From contig CAQVQZ010000004.1 in the NCBI GenBank assembly GCA_948902155.1, forward strand, positions 1-33,514: DNA of 33,514 bases, written 5' to 3'. Made by a program: the position numbers and the translations under genes. Of this stretch, positions 14,595 to 21,948 are shown piece by piece (within the stretch, counting starts at the first letter, position 1; each line of letters starts with the position of its first letter). The notes under the pieces are model-generated. The model ran no database searches, had not been told where the DNA came from, and worked only from the letters and a program-made list of their open reading frames with translations. The stretch is from an uncultured Oscillibacter sp. GTDB taxonomy: Bacteria > Bacillota_A > Clostridia > Oscillospirales > Oscillospiraceae.

Positions 14595-15950
14595 ATGAGA
14601 AGCCCCTCCCAGCAGCAGACGCTGTTCCAGATCCGAGGCATTCCCCCGTTAGGGTCCGCCGTCTCCCTGTCCCTCCAGCACCTGGTCGCCATGATCGTGG
14701 GCTGCGTCACGCCGCCCATCATCATCGCCGGAGCCATCGGCCTCAGCCAGATGGACCGGGTGCTGCTGATCCAGGCGTCCCTGGTGATGTCCGCCGTCTG
14801 CACCATCATCCAGCTCTACCCCGTCAACAAGTATTTTGGTTCCGGCCTGCCGGTGATCATGGGCGTCAGCTTCGCCTACGTGCCCAGCATGCAGGCCATC
14901 GCCTCCGGCGGAGGCGGCGTGGGAGCCATCGCTGGCGCCATGATCGTGGGCGGCATCGTGGCCGTCGTGGTGGGCGTGTTCGTGAAAAAGATACGCCTGC
15001 TCTTTCCGCCGGTGATCACCGGCACGGTGGTGTTCACCATCGGCCTGTCTCTCTATCCCACCGCCATCAACTACATGGCTGGCGGCGCCGCCAATACATA
15101 CCAATTGGTGGTGGAGACCAAGGGCCAGACCGAGGCCCTGGTCTACGGCTCCTGGCAGAACTGGCTGGTGGCCGTTTTGACCCTGGCCATCGTCATGCTG
15201 CTGAACAACCACGGCAAAGGCATCTGCAAGCTGGCCTCCATCCTCATCGGCATGCTCTGCGGCTACATAATCTCCATGTTTTTCGGCATGGTCTCCTTTG
15301 CCGAGGTGGGCTCCGCCGCCTGGTTCTCCCTGCCCCGGGCGATGCACTTCGGCATTACCTTCGACCCGCCGTCCTGCGTGGCCATCGGGCTGCTGTTCGC
15401 CATCAACTCCATCCAGGCCATCGGCGACTTCACCGCCACCACCGTAGGCGGCCTGGACCGGGACCCCACGGACCGGGAGCTCCAGGGCGGCATCATCGCC
15501 TATGGCTTCAGCAACATCCTGACGGCCTTCTTCGGCGGCCTGCCTACGGCCACCTACTCCCAGAACGTGGGCATCGTCACCACCAACAAGGTGGTAAACC
15601 GCGTGGTCTTCGCCATGACGGGGGGCTTCCTCCTGCTGGCGGGGCTGTCCCCGAAGTTCGCGGCGGTGCTGACCACCATCCCCCAGTGTGTGCTGGGCGG
15701 GGCCACCATCACCGTCTTTTCAACCATCGCCATGACCGGCATGAAGCTCATCGCCTCCCAGGACCTGACGGCCCGGAACACCACCATCGTGGGCCTGTCC
15801 GCCGCCCTGGGCGTGGGCGTCAGCCAGGCCAGCGGGGCCCTGGGCCAGTTCCCGGACGGCTTCACCATGATCTTCGGCAAGTCCCCGGTGGTCATCGCCA
15901 CGCTGATGGCGGTGCTGCTGAACCTGATTCTGCCGAAAGAACCGCGTTGA
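14595..15950 (+). CDS. NCS2 family nucleobase (xanthine/uracil) permease
   Basis: 451-aa polytopic symporter, the usual length for NCS2/NAT transporters. Diagnostic stretches are SLQHLVAMIVGCVTPPIIIA in TM1, GSGLPVIMGVSFAYVPSM in TM3, SIQAIGDFTATTVGGL in TM8 (the conserved acidic substrate-site region) and the NAT signature area YSQNVGIVTTNKVVNRVVF in TM10. Proton-coupled uptake of xanthine, urate or uracil is expected. The S-Q-N-V-G-I-V form leans to purines (PbuX-like), but the substrate is not fixed. AGGAAGGAG lies upstream of ATG 14595. It is preceded by a structured leader and followed after 11 nt by the PEBP gene, probably co-transcribed. Confidence 0.92.
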   Translation: MRSPSQQQTLFQIRGIPPLGSAVSLSLQHLVAMIVGCVTPPIIIAGAIGLSQMDRVLLIQASLVMSAVCTIIQLYPVNKYFGSGLPVIMGVSFAYVPSMQAIASGGGGVGAIAGAMIVGGIVAVVVGVFVKKIRLLFPPVITGTVVFTIGLSLYPTAINYMAGGAANTYQLVVETKGQTEALVYGSWQNWLVAVLTLAIVMLLNNHGKGICKLASILIGMLCGYIISMFFGMVSFAEVGSAAWFSLPRAMHFGITFDPPSCVAIGLLFAINSIQAIGDFTATTVGGLDRDPTDRELQGGIIAYGFSNILTAFFGGLPTATYSQNVGIVTTNKVVNRVVFAMTGGFLLLAGLSPKFAAVLTTIPQCVLGGATITVFSTIAMTGMKLIASQDLTARNTTIVGLSAALGVGVSQASGALGQFPDGFTMIFGKSPVVIATLMAVLLNLILPKEPR

Positions 15951-15961
15951 GGTTTTGTTAT

Positions 15962-16423
15962 ATGGAAATTGAAATTCTGCGCTTTCACTGCCCCGGCCTG
16001 GAGGACGGCGGGCGCTTCCCCGTGGACTACACCGGACGGGGGAAGGATTTGTCTCCGGAGATTATCCTGGAGAATTTGTCCCCCCAGGTGAAAACACTGG
16101 CTGTTACGTTAGAGGACATGAGCCACCCGATGAAGGGCTTCACCCATTGGGTGATGTGGAATTTCCCCGCCAGGGAGATCATCCCCGGCGGTCTGCCGAA
16201 GCGGGAGCGGCTGGAGAGCGGCGTCACCCAGGGCGTGGCCTATGGAATGCATCGCTATGCGGGACCCAAGCCCCCCATCTGGGCCCTGCACCGCTACCGG
16301 CTGACGGTCTATGCCCTGGACTGCATTCTGGGCATCAGCTCCAACTCCCGGAAGAAGCACTTTTTAAAGGCGGCGGAGGGCCACATCCTCCAAAAGGGCA
16401 GTCTGACGGCGATATTTGGGTAA
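15962..16423 (+). CDS. YbhB/YbcL-type PEBP-like protein
   Basis: 153-aa phosphatidylethanolamine-binding-like protein of the bacterial Raf-kinase-inhibitor-like group. Family landmarks: DLSPEI near residue 30, LEDMSHPMKGFTHWVMWNFP (matching the DPDAP...HW.V.NIP ligand pocket, with the usual DPDAP degenerated), and GMHRYAGPKPP...HRYRLTVYALD (matching YGGPCPPxGxHRY). Function in bacteria is poorly defined. There is no clear Shine-Dalgarno; the ATG at 15962 sits 11 nt after the permease stop, suggesting translational coupling. It lies inside a very long spurious frame that starts at 13385; homology begins only here. A strong terminator follows. Confidence 0.9.
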   Translation: MEIEILRFHCPGLEDGGRFPVDYTGRGKDLSPEIILENLSPQVKTLAVTLEDMSHPMKGFTHWVMWNFPAREIIPGGLPKRERLESGVTQGVAYGMHRYAGPKPPIWALHRYRLTVYALDCILGISSNSRKKHFLKAAEGHILQKGSLTAIFG

Positions 16424-16426
16424 AAC

Positions 16427-16462
16427 AGAGGAGGGAGGCCGGGCCTTCCTCCTCTATTTTTA
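16427..16462 (+). terminator. Rho-independent terminator of permease-PEBP unit
   Basis: 13-bp stem AGAGGAGGGAGGC / GCCTTCCTCCTCT (one G-U pair, 3-nt loop) followed by ATTTTTAT. Confidence 0.92.
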
Positions 16463-16473
16463 TATTCCGGCTC

Positions 16474-16502
16474 TTGCGTTTTCCGAGCTGAAGCGTTATA
16501 AT
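16474..16502 (+). promoter_or_regulatory. Promoter of ATP-grasp gene
   Basis: -35 TTGCGT (16474-16479), 17-nt spacer, -10 TATAAT (16497-16502), 43 nt before the ATG. Confidence 0.7.
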
Positions 16503-16517
16503 TTAAAGCGTTAAATT
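16500..16517. promoter_or_regulatory. Candidate operator at the transcription start
   Basis: AATTTAA-AGCG-TTAAATT, a perfect 7-bp inverted repeat overlapping the -10 end and the expected +1. The word AAGCGTTA is also repeated directly at 16491-16498 and 16506-16513. A repressor site is possible; the regulator is unknown. Confidence 0.4.
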
Positions 16518-16544
16518 GGCCCGGCTTCAAAGGAGGAAACTGCT

Positions 16545-17744
16545 ATGAATTTTGTTTTCATCTCTCCCAACTTCCCCGAGGCGTACCGTTGGTTCTGCGT
16601 CCGTCTGCGGGAGAACGGCGTCAACGTCCTGGGCGTGGGGGATGCGCCCTATGAGATGTTGCATCCGGACCTGAAAAAGGCCCTGAGCGAATATTACCGG
16701 GTGGGCAGCCTGGAGGACTATGACCAGGTGCTCCGGGCCCTGGGATACTTCACCGGACAGTACGGCAAGATCGACTGGGTGGAGAGCAACAACGAATACT
16801 GGCTGGAGCTGGACGCCCAGCTGCGGACGAACTTCAACATCACCACCGGCCTGAAAGCCCACGAGATCGAGAAGTACAAAAGCAAGATGGCCATGAAGGA
16901 GTTCTATAAGAAAGCCGGGCTTCCCTGCGCCCGGTACGCCCCCGTTACGGACCTGGAAGCCGGACTGGTCTTTGCCAAAAAGGTGGGCTATCCCATCATC
17001 GTCAAGCCGGACAACGGCGTGGGGGCCATCGCCACCTGGAAGCTGAAGAGCGACGGGGAGATGCGGGAGTTCTTCCAGGACCCGCCGCAGGTGCAGTATC
17101 TGATGGAGGAGTATGTCTCCGGCTCCGTCACCACCTACGACGGCGTGTGCAATTCCAGGGGCGAGGTGCTGTTCGCCGCCAGCCACATCACCCGGAATTC
17201 CATCATGGACATGGTCAACGAGGGCGTGCCCACCTATTATTACGTAGATAAAGAGGTCCCCGCCGACGTGGAGGCTGCGGGCAAGGCCACGCTGAAAGCT
17301 TTCGGGGCCGCCAGCCGGTTCTTTCACCTGGAGTTTTTCCGCCTGACGGAGGACAAGCCGGGCCTGGGCCGGGTGGGGGACATCGCGGCCCTGGAGGTCA
17401 ACATGCGCCCCGCCGGGGGCTTTACCCCGGACATGCTGAACTTCGGCCAGAGCGCGGACGTGTACCAGATCTGGGCGGACATGGTGGCTTTCGACGAGCT
17501 GCGCCACAGCTACGACGGCCCTCACAGCTACTGCGTCTACGCCGGGCGGCGGGACGAGAACCGCTATGTCCTCAGCCTGCCCCAGCTGGAGGCCCGCTGC
17601 GGCCAGCACGCCCGGCTCTTCACCCGGATGCCCGACGCTCTGGCGGGCACCATGGGCAACCAGGTAGCCATCGCCTGCTTCGACACCCTGGAGGAGGTGG
17701 ACGCTTTCGTCCAGTCCGCCTTCCAGCTGGAGGACGAGGCGTAA
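16545..17744 (+). CDS. ATP-grasp ligase of unknown substrate
   Basis: 399 aa with AAAGGAGG before the ATG. The N-terminal pre-ATP-grasp domain (MNFVFISPNFPEAYRWFCVR) is followed by the ATP-grasp core: KMAMKEFYKKAGLP lid, K154 in PIIVKPDNGVGA, hinge M187-E-E-Y with the specificity loop YVSGSVTTYDG, E263 (HLEFFRL), and the metal ligands E284 and N286 in ALEVNMRPAGG. The family joins a carboxylate to an amine or thiol through an acyl-phosphate. No peptide-precursor, peptide-maturation or biosynthesis genes lie next to it, so it stands alone between two terminators. A biosynthetic carboxylate-amine ligase is the safe call. No frameshift or motif loss is seen, so the enzyme should be active. Confidence 0.88.
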   Translation: MNFVFISPNFPEAYRWFCVRLRENGVNVLGVGDAPYEMLHPDLKKALSEYYRVGSLEDYDQVLRALGYFTGQYGKIDWVESNNEYWLELDAQLRTNFNITTGLKAHEIEKYKSKMAMKEFYKKAGLPCARYAPVTDLEAGLVFAKKVGYPIIVKPDNGVGAIATWKLKSDGEMREFFQDPPQVQYLMEEYVSGSVTTYDGVCNSRGEVLFAASHITRNSIMDMVNEGVPTYYYVDKEVPADVEAAGKATLKAFGAASRFFHLEFFRLTEDKPGLGRVGDIAALEVNMRPAGGFTPDMLNFGQSADVYQIWADMVAFDELRHSYDGPHSYCVYAGRRDENRYVLSLPQLEARCGQHARLFTRMPDALAGTMGNQVAIACFDTLEEVDAFVQSAFQLEDEA

Positions 17745-17761
17745 GGGACGGCGCGATCATG

Positions 17762-17788
17762 GGGGACGGCATACGCCGTCCCCTTTTT
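17762..17788 (+). terminator. Terminator of ATP-grasp gene
   Basis: Perfect 9-bp stem GGGGACGGC-ATAC-GCCGTCCCC followed by TTTTT. Confidence 0.93.
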
Positions 17789-17889
17789 GCGCAGTTTTTT
17801 CGAAAAACCGGGAACCTTTTTCGCGGCGCTTCCGTCAAAGCATCGGAAGCAAGTTCAAACAAACCATTTTGACACAAGGAGAATGACAC

Positions 17890-18393
17890 ATGAAAATGAA
17901 AATCTTTGCGCTGGTTCTGGCGCTGGCCCTGGCCCTGACCGCCTGCGGAAGCAAGGACACCGCGGCCCCGGACGCGGGCGCGGCGAAGGACGTGAACCTG
18001 ACCGAATTTTACGACACGTTGCTGGAAGAGCACGAGTGGCCGGCGCTGATGGCCCTGGAAGGGGAGCTGCTGGACAGCTTCTATCCCGGACTGTCGGAAA
18101 TCTCCACCAAGCAGTGCCTGGTGAACGCCGCCGCCATCTCCGCCGCCGTGGGCGAGATCGCCCTGGTGGAAGTGGAGAACAGCGAGGACGTCCAGGCGGT
18201 GAAGGACATCTTCCAGGCCCGGATCGACTATCAGGTGGGCGACGACGGCAACCCCGGCGGGGCGTGGTATCCGGAGACCATCGAGGGATGGAAGAACGGC
18301 TCCCAGATCGTCAGCAGCGGGAATTACGTCATGCTGGCGGTAGGCGACAACGCCGGAGAGGCGGTCGTGAGCTTTAACGGGCTGTTTGCGTAA
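17890..18393 (+). CDS. DUF4358-like lipoprotein
   Basis: 167 aa. Lipobox LTAC with C19 lipidated (MKMKIFALVLALALALTACG). The mature part matches the general layout of DUF4358 lipoproteins: an N-terminal helix with EFYDTLLEE, a hydrophobic strand around EIALVEVENSEDVQAVKDIF, then helix ARIDYQV and a final KNGSQIVSSGNYVMLAVGD strand pair. Function unknown; members are common in Clostridia and often adjoin envelope or transport genes. AAGGAG lies 9 nt before the ATG. No promoter was identified in the 100 nt upstream, which hold a hairpin GCTTCCG/CGGAAGC (17828-17850). Confidence 0.8.
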   Translation: MKMKIFALVLALALALTACGSKDTAAPDAGAAKDVNLTEFYDTLLEEHEWPALMALEGELLDSFYPGLSEISTKQCLVNAAAISAAVGEIALVEVENSEDVQAVKDIFQARIDYQVGDDGNPGGAWYPETIEGWKNGSQIVSSGNYVMLAVGDNAGEAVVSFNGLFA

Positions 18394-18398
18394 ACAAG

Positions 18399-18425
18399 AG
18401 GCGGAGGGGCGGCCCTCCGCCTTTC
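18399..18425 (+). terminator. Terminator of DUF4358-like gene
   Basis: Perfect 10-bp stem AGGCGGAGGG-GCGG-CCCTCCGCCT, followed by only TTCCC, so the U-tract is short. Confidence 0.7.
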
Positions 18426-18443
18426 CCACTACTGAAATCGCTC

Positions 18444-18472
18444 TTGCCTTTCTGCCGGAGGCGGGCTATAAT
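18444..18472 (+). promoter_or_regulatory. Promoter of PilZ gene
   Basis: -35 TTGCCT (18444-18449), 17-nt spacer, -10 TATAAT (18467-18472), 51 nt before the GTG start. Confidence 0.7.
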
Positions 18473-18522
18473 GGCATTTGGAAAACAGGGCCTGGGGCCG
18501 TTCAGGAGAGAGGAGATATCGC

Positions 18523-19212
18523 GTGGGATTCTTGGATTTTTGGAAAAAGCGGGAGGCGGAAGCGCCTGCTCCGCCGCCGGAGGAGCCGGAACGGGAATGC
18601 TACTCCCATATGCGGGTGGAGGTAACCACCTTTGACGGGCAGCTGCTCTTCGTCGCCAAGCTGATGAACCACCGGGGAGAGATGGCGGAGCTCCACCAAT
18701 ACTCGGAGACGGAGCTGTCTATGGAGAGCGAGACGCCTATCCGCGTCCGCATCCGGGGCTATCATGACCACCTGCGGAAGGCCGTCTACATGGAGGGCTA
18801 CATCAGCCCCCAGCCCAAGCACATCTGGCTGGTGTCCCGGCTCTACGTGGCCCGGGTGGGAAACGACCGGGCGTTCTTCCGCCTGGATACCGACATCGAG
18901 GCCAGCGTCACGAAGTTCATCGGCCGGAACGCCGGAGAGAAACCCTGCCGCCTGCTGAACATCAGCGTCGGCGGCGCGGGCATTTCCTCGGACCAGCAGT
19001 ATTGGGAGGGGGACAAGCTCCTCCTGACCGTCCGGCTCATGGAGGACCGGGACCCGTCCATCATGTACTGCCAGGTTCTGCGGGTCATTGAGAAGGAAGA
19101 GGGGCGGTATGAGTACGGATGCCAGTTCCTGGAGATGACCGAGGCCGACGAGGAAAAAATCACCCAGAACATCTTCGCCGCCCAGCGGAAAAACCGCCCC
19201 GGCTCCCGCTGA
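18523..19212 (+). CDS. PilZ-domain cyclic-di-GMP receptor
   Basis: 229 aa. GTG at 18523 (MGFLDFWKKREAE) is chosen because AGAGAGGAG lies 8-9 nt upstream; the in-frame ATG at 18478 lies only a few nt downstream of the -10. The N-terminal half (residues ~25-110) is a YcgR-like beta domain. The C-terminal PilZ domain keeps both c-di-GMP contacts: R116-x3-R120 (RAFFR) and N146-x-S148-x2-G151 (NISVGG). It should therefore bind the second messenger. Known relatives act as flagellar brakes or modulate exopolysaccharide and adhesion; no motility gene is visible in this window, so the output is unknown. No diguanylate cyclase is nearby. A terminator follows directly. Confidence 0.88.
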   Translation: MGFLDFWKKREAEAPAPPPEEPERECYSHMRVEVTTFDGQLLFVAKLMNHRGEMAELHQYSETELSMESETPIRVRIRGYHDHLRKAVYMEGYISPQPKHIWLVSRLYVARVGNDRAFFRLDTDIEASVTKFIGRNAGEKPCRLLNISVGGAGISSDQQYWEGDKLLLTVRLMEDRDPSIMYCQVLRVIEKEEGRYEYGCQFLEMTEADEEKITQNIFAAQRKNRPGSR

Positions 19213-19224
19213 AAACGCCAAAAA

Positions 19225-19257
19225 CGGCAGACACGGTTTGTGCCTGCCGCTTTTTTT
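19225..19257 (+). terminator. Terminator of PilZ gene
   Basis: Stem CGGCAG/CTGCCG extended by CAC/GTG across a single mismatch, followed by TTTTTTT. Confidence 0.9.
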
Positions 19258-19285
19258 CGCAAATCCTCCGTTGCCGTCGCTTCGG

Positions 19286-19385
19286 CTTGGTGGACCTCGG
19301 GACCCCCAGAGCGCGCGAAAGCTCTTTTTCGGTTCCTTTTCCCCCTTCGGGGACGTACTCCACCAAGATTTTGCTTCGCAAAATC
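19286..19385. repeat. Compound palindromic intergenic element
   Basis: Outer 9-bp arms CTTGGTGGA (19286-19294) and TCCACCAAG (19359-19367) enclose smaller hairpins (AGAGC...GCTCT plus TTTTTC near 19308-19328; CCCC-CTTC-GGGG near 19342-19353) and are directly followed by the perfect hairpin GATTTTGC-TTC-GCAAAATC (19367-19385). The last could terminate the minus-strand hydrolase gene that ends at 19418. The nested design looks like a REP/MITE-type repeat. Confidence 0.5.
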
Positions 19386-19417
19386 AAGTGTCGTTACAGT
19401 CCCTCGAGAAAAAGGAA

Positions 19418-20368
19418 CTACGGAATCTCGATATGGACCGATTCGTGGAACTCCGGCTCCACCAATCCGGGAATGCCCACCGCGTCCGTGAAGCGCACGT
19501 CCTCCGTGTACTCCCGGAGCATGGAGATGATGTAAGGGTGGGGCCGCTCGTCCGGACGGCCCGCCGCCACGCAGACGACAATCGTCTTGGGGGCCAGACG
19601 GCTGACGGACTTCCGGGTGCTGGAGGTCAGGGAGGCATGGTGGGGCAGCTTGAGGATGTCGCAGGGGGCCAGGGTGTCGTTGTCCCAGACCGCGCCGTAC
19701 ATGTCGCCGCCCAGAACGATCTCCTTCCCGTGGTAGTGGAGCCGCTGGCGGAGGCTGGAGATGTTCATGGACTTCGTCCAGCGCATCAGGTCGTGCCGGT
19801 TCCGCTCCCCCCGGAAGGCCGCGTCATAGACCGCCTTCTGCCGGGGGTACAGCGCCGGTTCCCCGGCGTAGATTTCCATGGACAGCTCCTCCGTCAACTG
19901 GAGCGTCTCCACCTTGTCCCCAGGCAGCTCCACGAACTCCCGGACCCGGCCGGGATGGTCCCGGAGGGCCGCAGCGTAGATGTCCAGGCAGCGGAGCAGG
20001 TTCCGGGCCGCGCCGGGGAGGCCATTGTCCCCGTCGGGGTCCAGGGGACCGTTTCCCTCGGGGGGGACGTAGGTGGCCATCAGTTTGTCCACCGTCACGG
20101 CCTCCAGCACCCGGCCCAGGCCGCCGATGTGGTCCCGGTGGAAATGGGTGGCCAGAAGGATGTCCAGGCGGTCAATGCCCTGCTTGCGCAGGAAGTCCCC
20201 GGCGTAGATCCGCTGGGAACGGGGGTCCAAGGGCGCGGGGTGGTCGTCCCGGACGAGGTTGTCGTGCCCGCAGTCCACCAGCATGGCGAAGCGCCGCGCG
20301 CCGCCCTCCAGCTCCTGAACCAGAATGGAATCGCCGTTGCCGGCGTTGATGAAATCCAATACCAACAT
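19418..20368 (-). CDS. ComEC-type metallo-beta-lactamase-fold hydrolase
   Basis: 316-aa soluble MBL-fold protein. It opens with the ComEC/Rec2-like strand LDFINAGNGDSILVQ. Metal-site motifs are LVDCGH (motif I area), THFHRDHIGG (HxHxDH), GGDMYG and LPHHAS. The fold and motif set match the MBL domain of ComEC, but the membrane-channel domain is missing, so it is not a DNA-uptake channel. Stand-alone members hydrolyse phosphoesters or nucleic acids, or are unassigned. ATG 20368 with GGGGGCG upstream is preferred over an in-frame TTG at 20383. It has no signal peptide and is therefore cytosolic. It lies alone, between a palindromic element and an AT-rich island. Confidence 0.85.
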   Translation of the reverse strand: MLVLDFINAGNGDSILVQELEGGARRFAMLVDCGHDNLVRDDHPAPLDPRSQRIYAGDFLRKQGIDRLDILLATHFHRDHIGGLGRVLEAVTVDKLMATYVPPEGNGPLDPDGDNGLPGAARNLLRCLDIYAAALRDHPGRVREFVELPGDKVETLQLTEELSMEIYAGEPALYPRQKAVYDAAFRGERNRHDLMRWTKSMNISSLRQRLHYHGKEIVLGGDMYGAVWDNDTLAPCDILKLPHHASLTSSTRKSVSRLAPKTIVVCVAAGRPDERPHPYIISMLREYTEDVRFTDAVGIPGLVEPEFHESVHIEIP

Positions 20369-20383
20369 AAGCCGCGCCCCCAA

Positions 20384-20910
20384 ACATCTTTATTTGAATT
20401 AGGATACCACAGCCAGGGGGCCCATGCAAGAAAAAGCCCCTGCCGGGACCTCCCAAAATTTCGCGGGATTTTTTGACATCCTGCCAAAGGCGGACCTTTT
20501 TTGCGGCGCGGAAGAGCTTCCAAATATTGTGTGTTATTATTCTATATATGATCGTAACAAAAGAATAGATGGAGTAGTGGGCTTTCATGGGCCTGAGAAT
20601 ATGGAGATAAGAGAATCGTTTGGACCAATTCGTTTTGTGCTATATATAGTTGTAACATATCGGTCAGGAAGTATTTCTTTTAAATCATTCAGACGAGCTA
20701 ATCCCCAGCCTTTGGAAGCGTGAACGGAACCGAATTGCAGAACCAGCAGATGCTGTTGGCATTTTCGCTGGATTTTCCGCCCTCCGGCGGATGGAATGGC
20801 CGCGTGGTGAAACACTGAATGGGCGAGGATGCCGCGCCGTCCCCCGGCGCGGAACGAATCCGGCGCGATTCCAGCGGCGGAACCGCCGCTTACCGGAAAA
20901 GGAGCGAATT
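20384..20910. other. Gene-free region with AT-rich island and leader hairpins
   Basis: About 527 nt without a supported gene. Positions 20521-20700 hold 61 G/C in 180 by hand count (about 34 %), far below the surroundings. Frames cross it on both strands (plus 20424-20723; minus 20585-20815), but none has a ribosome site or a recognised product. From 20776 onward the sequence is again GC-rich and carries three hairpins ahead of the carbamate kinase gene. Confidence 0.6.
20776..20890 (+). promoter_or_regulatory. Hairpin-rich leader of carbamate kinase
   Basis: Three hairpins in a row: TCCGCC-CTCC-GGCGGA (20776-20791), CCGCGCCG-TCCCC-CGGCGCGG (20832-20852) and AGCGGCGG-AA-CCGCCGCT (20873-20890). 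None is followed by a U-tract. They could be RNA leader structures or remnants of repeats. The promoter was not located. Confidence 0.35.
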
Positions 20911-21861
20911 ATGGAAAAAGCGGAAAAGTTAGTCATTGCCCTGGGCGGCAACGCCCTCCAGTCCAAGGACAGCGGCGCTACGGCGGAGGCTCAGCGGAAC
21001 GTGGTGAAGAAGACCTGCGAGCACATCGCCGAGCTCAGCGCCGGCGGCTACGAGGTGGCCATCGTCCACGGCAACGGCCCCCAGGTGGGCCGCATCCTCC
21101 TGGCCAGCGAGACCGCCAAGGACGTGGTGCCGGTGATGCCCTTTGACGTCTGCGGGGCCATGAGCCAGGGCTATATCGGCTACCACATCCAGCAGGCCCT
21201 GCGGTACGCCCTGGCCAAGCGGAACCGGAACATTCCCGTGGTGAGCCTGGTGACCCAAATGGTGGTGGAGAAGGGCGACCCGGCGTTTCAAAACCCCACC
21301 AAGCCCATCGGCCAGTTTTACACCGCGGAGGAGGCCGAGACCCTCCGGCGGGAGAAGGGTTTCACCATGAAAGAAGACGCCGGGCGGGGCTACCGCCGGG
21401 TGGTCCCCTCCCCCATGCCCCGGCGAATCGTGGAGATCGACCAGGTGCGGAACCTGTGGGACAACACCATCGTGGTCACCTGCGGCGGCGGGGGTATCCC
21501 GGTGGTGGAGACCCCCCGGGGCGACCTGGAGGGCGTGGCGGCGGTCATTGACAAGGACTTCGCGGCGGAGCTGCTGGCGGAGCAGGTGGACGCCGACGTG
21601 CTGATGATTCTGACGGAGGTGGAGAAAGTGGCGATCCACTGGGGCACGCCGGAGCAGACGGGGCTGTCCCACATGTCCCTGGCGGAGGCGTCCCAGTATG
21701 TGGAGGAAGGCCACTTCGCCTCCGGCAGCATGCTGCCCAAGGTGGAAGCCGCCATGAAATTCGTCCGCAGCAACCCCAGCAAAAAGGCCATCATCACCTC
21801 CCTGGACATGGCCATCGACGCCCTGGCGGGGAAGGCCGGGACCGTCGTGACCTTCGCGTGA
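20911..21861 (+). CDS. arcC: Carbamate kinase
   Basis: 316 aa, standard length. Converts carbamoyl phosphate and ADP to ATP, CO2 and ammonia, the energy-yielding last step of arginine deiminase, agmatine or purine/allantoin fermentation. The amino-acid-kinase fold begins VIALGGNALQ; further family stretches are VHGNGPQVG, the KPIGQFYTAEEAE subdomain, RVVPSPMP, CGGGGIPVV, VIDKDFAAELLA and GSMLPKVEAA near the end. ATG 20911 has AAAAGGAG upstream; homology does not support the 40 extra residues in the open frame. No arcA/arcB genes are adjacent, so the source of carbamoyl phosphate is not shown here. It converges on the 2-oxoacid oxidoreductase operon, separated by a terminator. Confidence 0.95.
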   Translation: MEKAEKLVIALGGNALQSKDSGATAEAQRNVVKKTCEHIAELSAGGYEVAIVHGNGPQVGRILLASETAKDVVPVMPFDVCGAMSQGYIGYHIQQALRYALAKRNRNIPVVSLVTQMVVEKGDPAFQNPTKPIGQFYTAEEAETLRREKGFTMKEDAGRGYRRVVPSPMPRRIVEIDQVRNLWDNTIVVTCGGGGIPVVETPRGDLEGVAAVIDKDFAAELLAEQVDADVLMILTEVEKVAIHWGTPEQTGLSHMSLAEASQYVEEGHFASGSMLPKVEAAMKFVRSNPSKKAIITSLDMAIDALAGKAGTVVTFA

Positions 21862-21880
21862 GGCCGCTTCCTGAAAAGAG

Positions 21881-21921
21881 AACGTCCGGGTACGGCGCAA
21901 AACCGTGCCCGGACGTTTTTT
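21881..21921 (+). terminator. Terminator between arcC and oxidoreductase operon
   Basis: 15-bp stem AACGTCCGGGTACGG / CCGTGCCCGGACGTT (one G-U) with TTTTTT tail. Its AA-rich 5' side also gives some U residues on the minus strand, so it may serve both directions. Confidence 0.93.
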
Positions 21922-21948
21922 CGTTTCCTCGCGCTTGGGCGGACCGGC

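Noticed and set aside
13385..16423. A 1012-codon plus-strand open frame across the GerMN and permease genes
   Set aside because: The frame is Gly/Pro/Arg-rich shadow sequence of real genes; only its last 154 codons (PEBP protein) show a genuine protein family.
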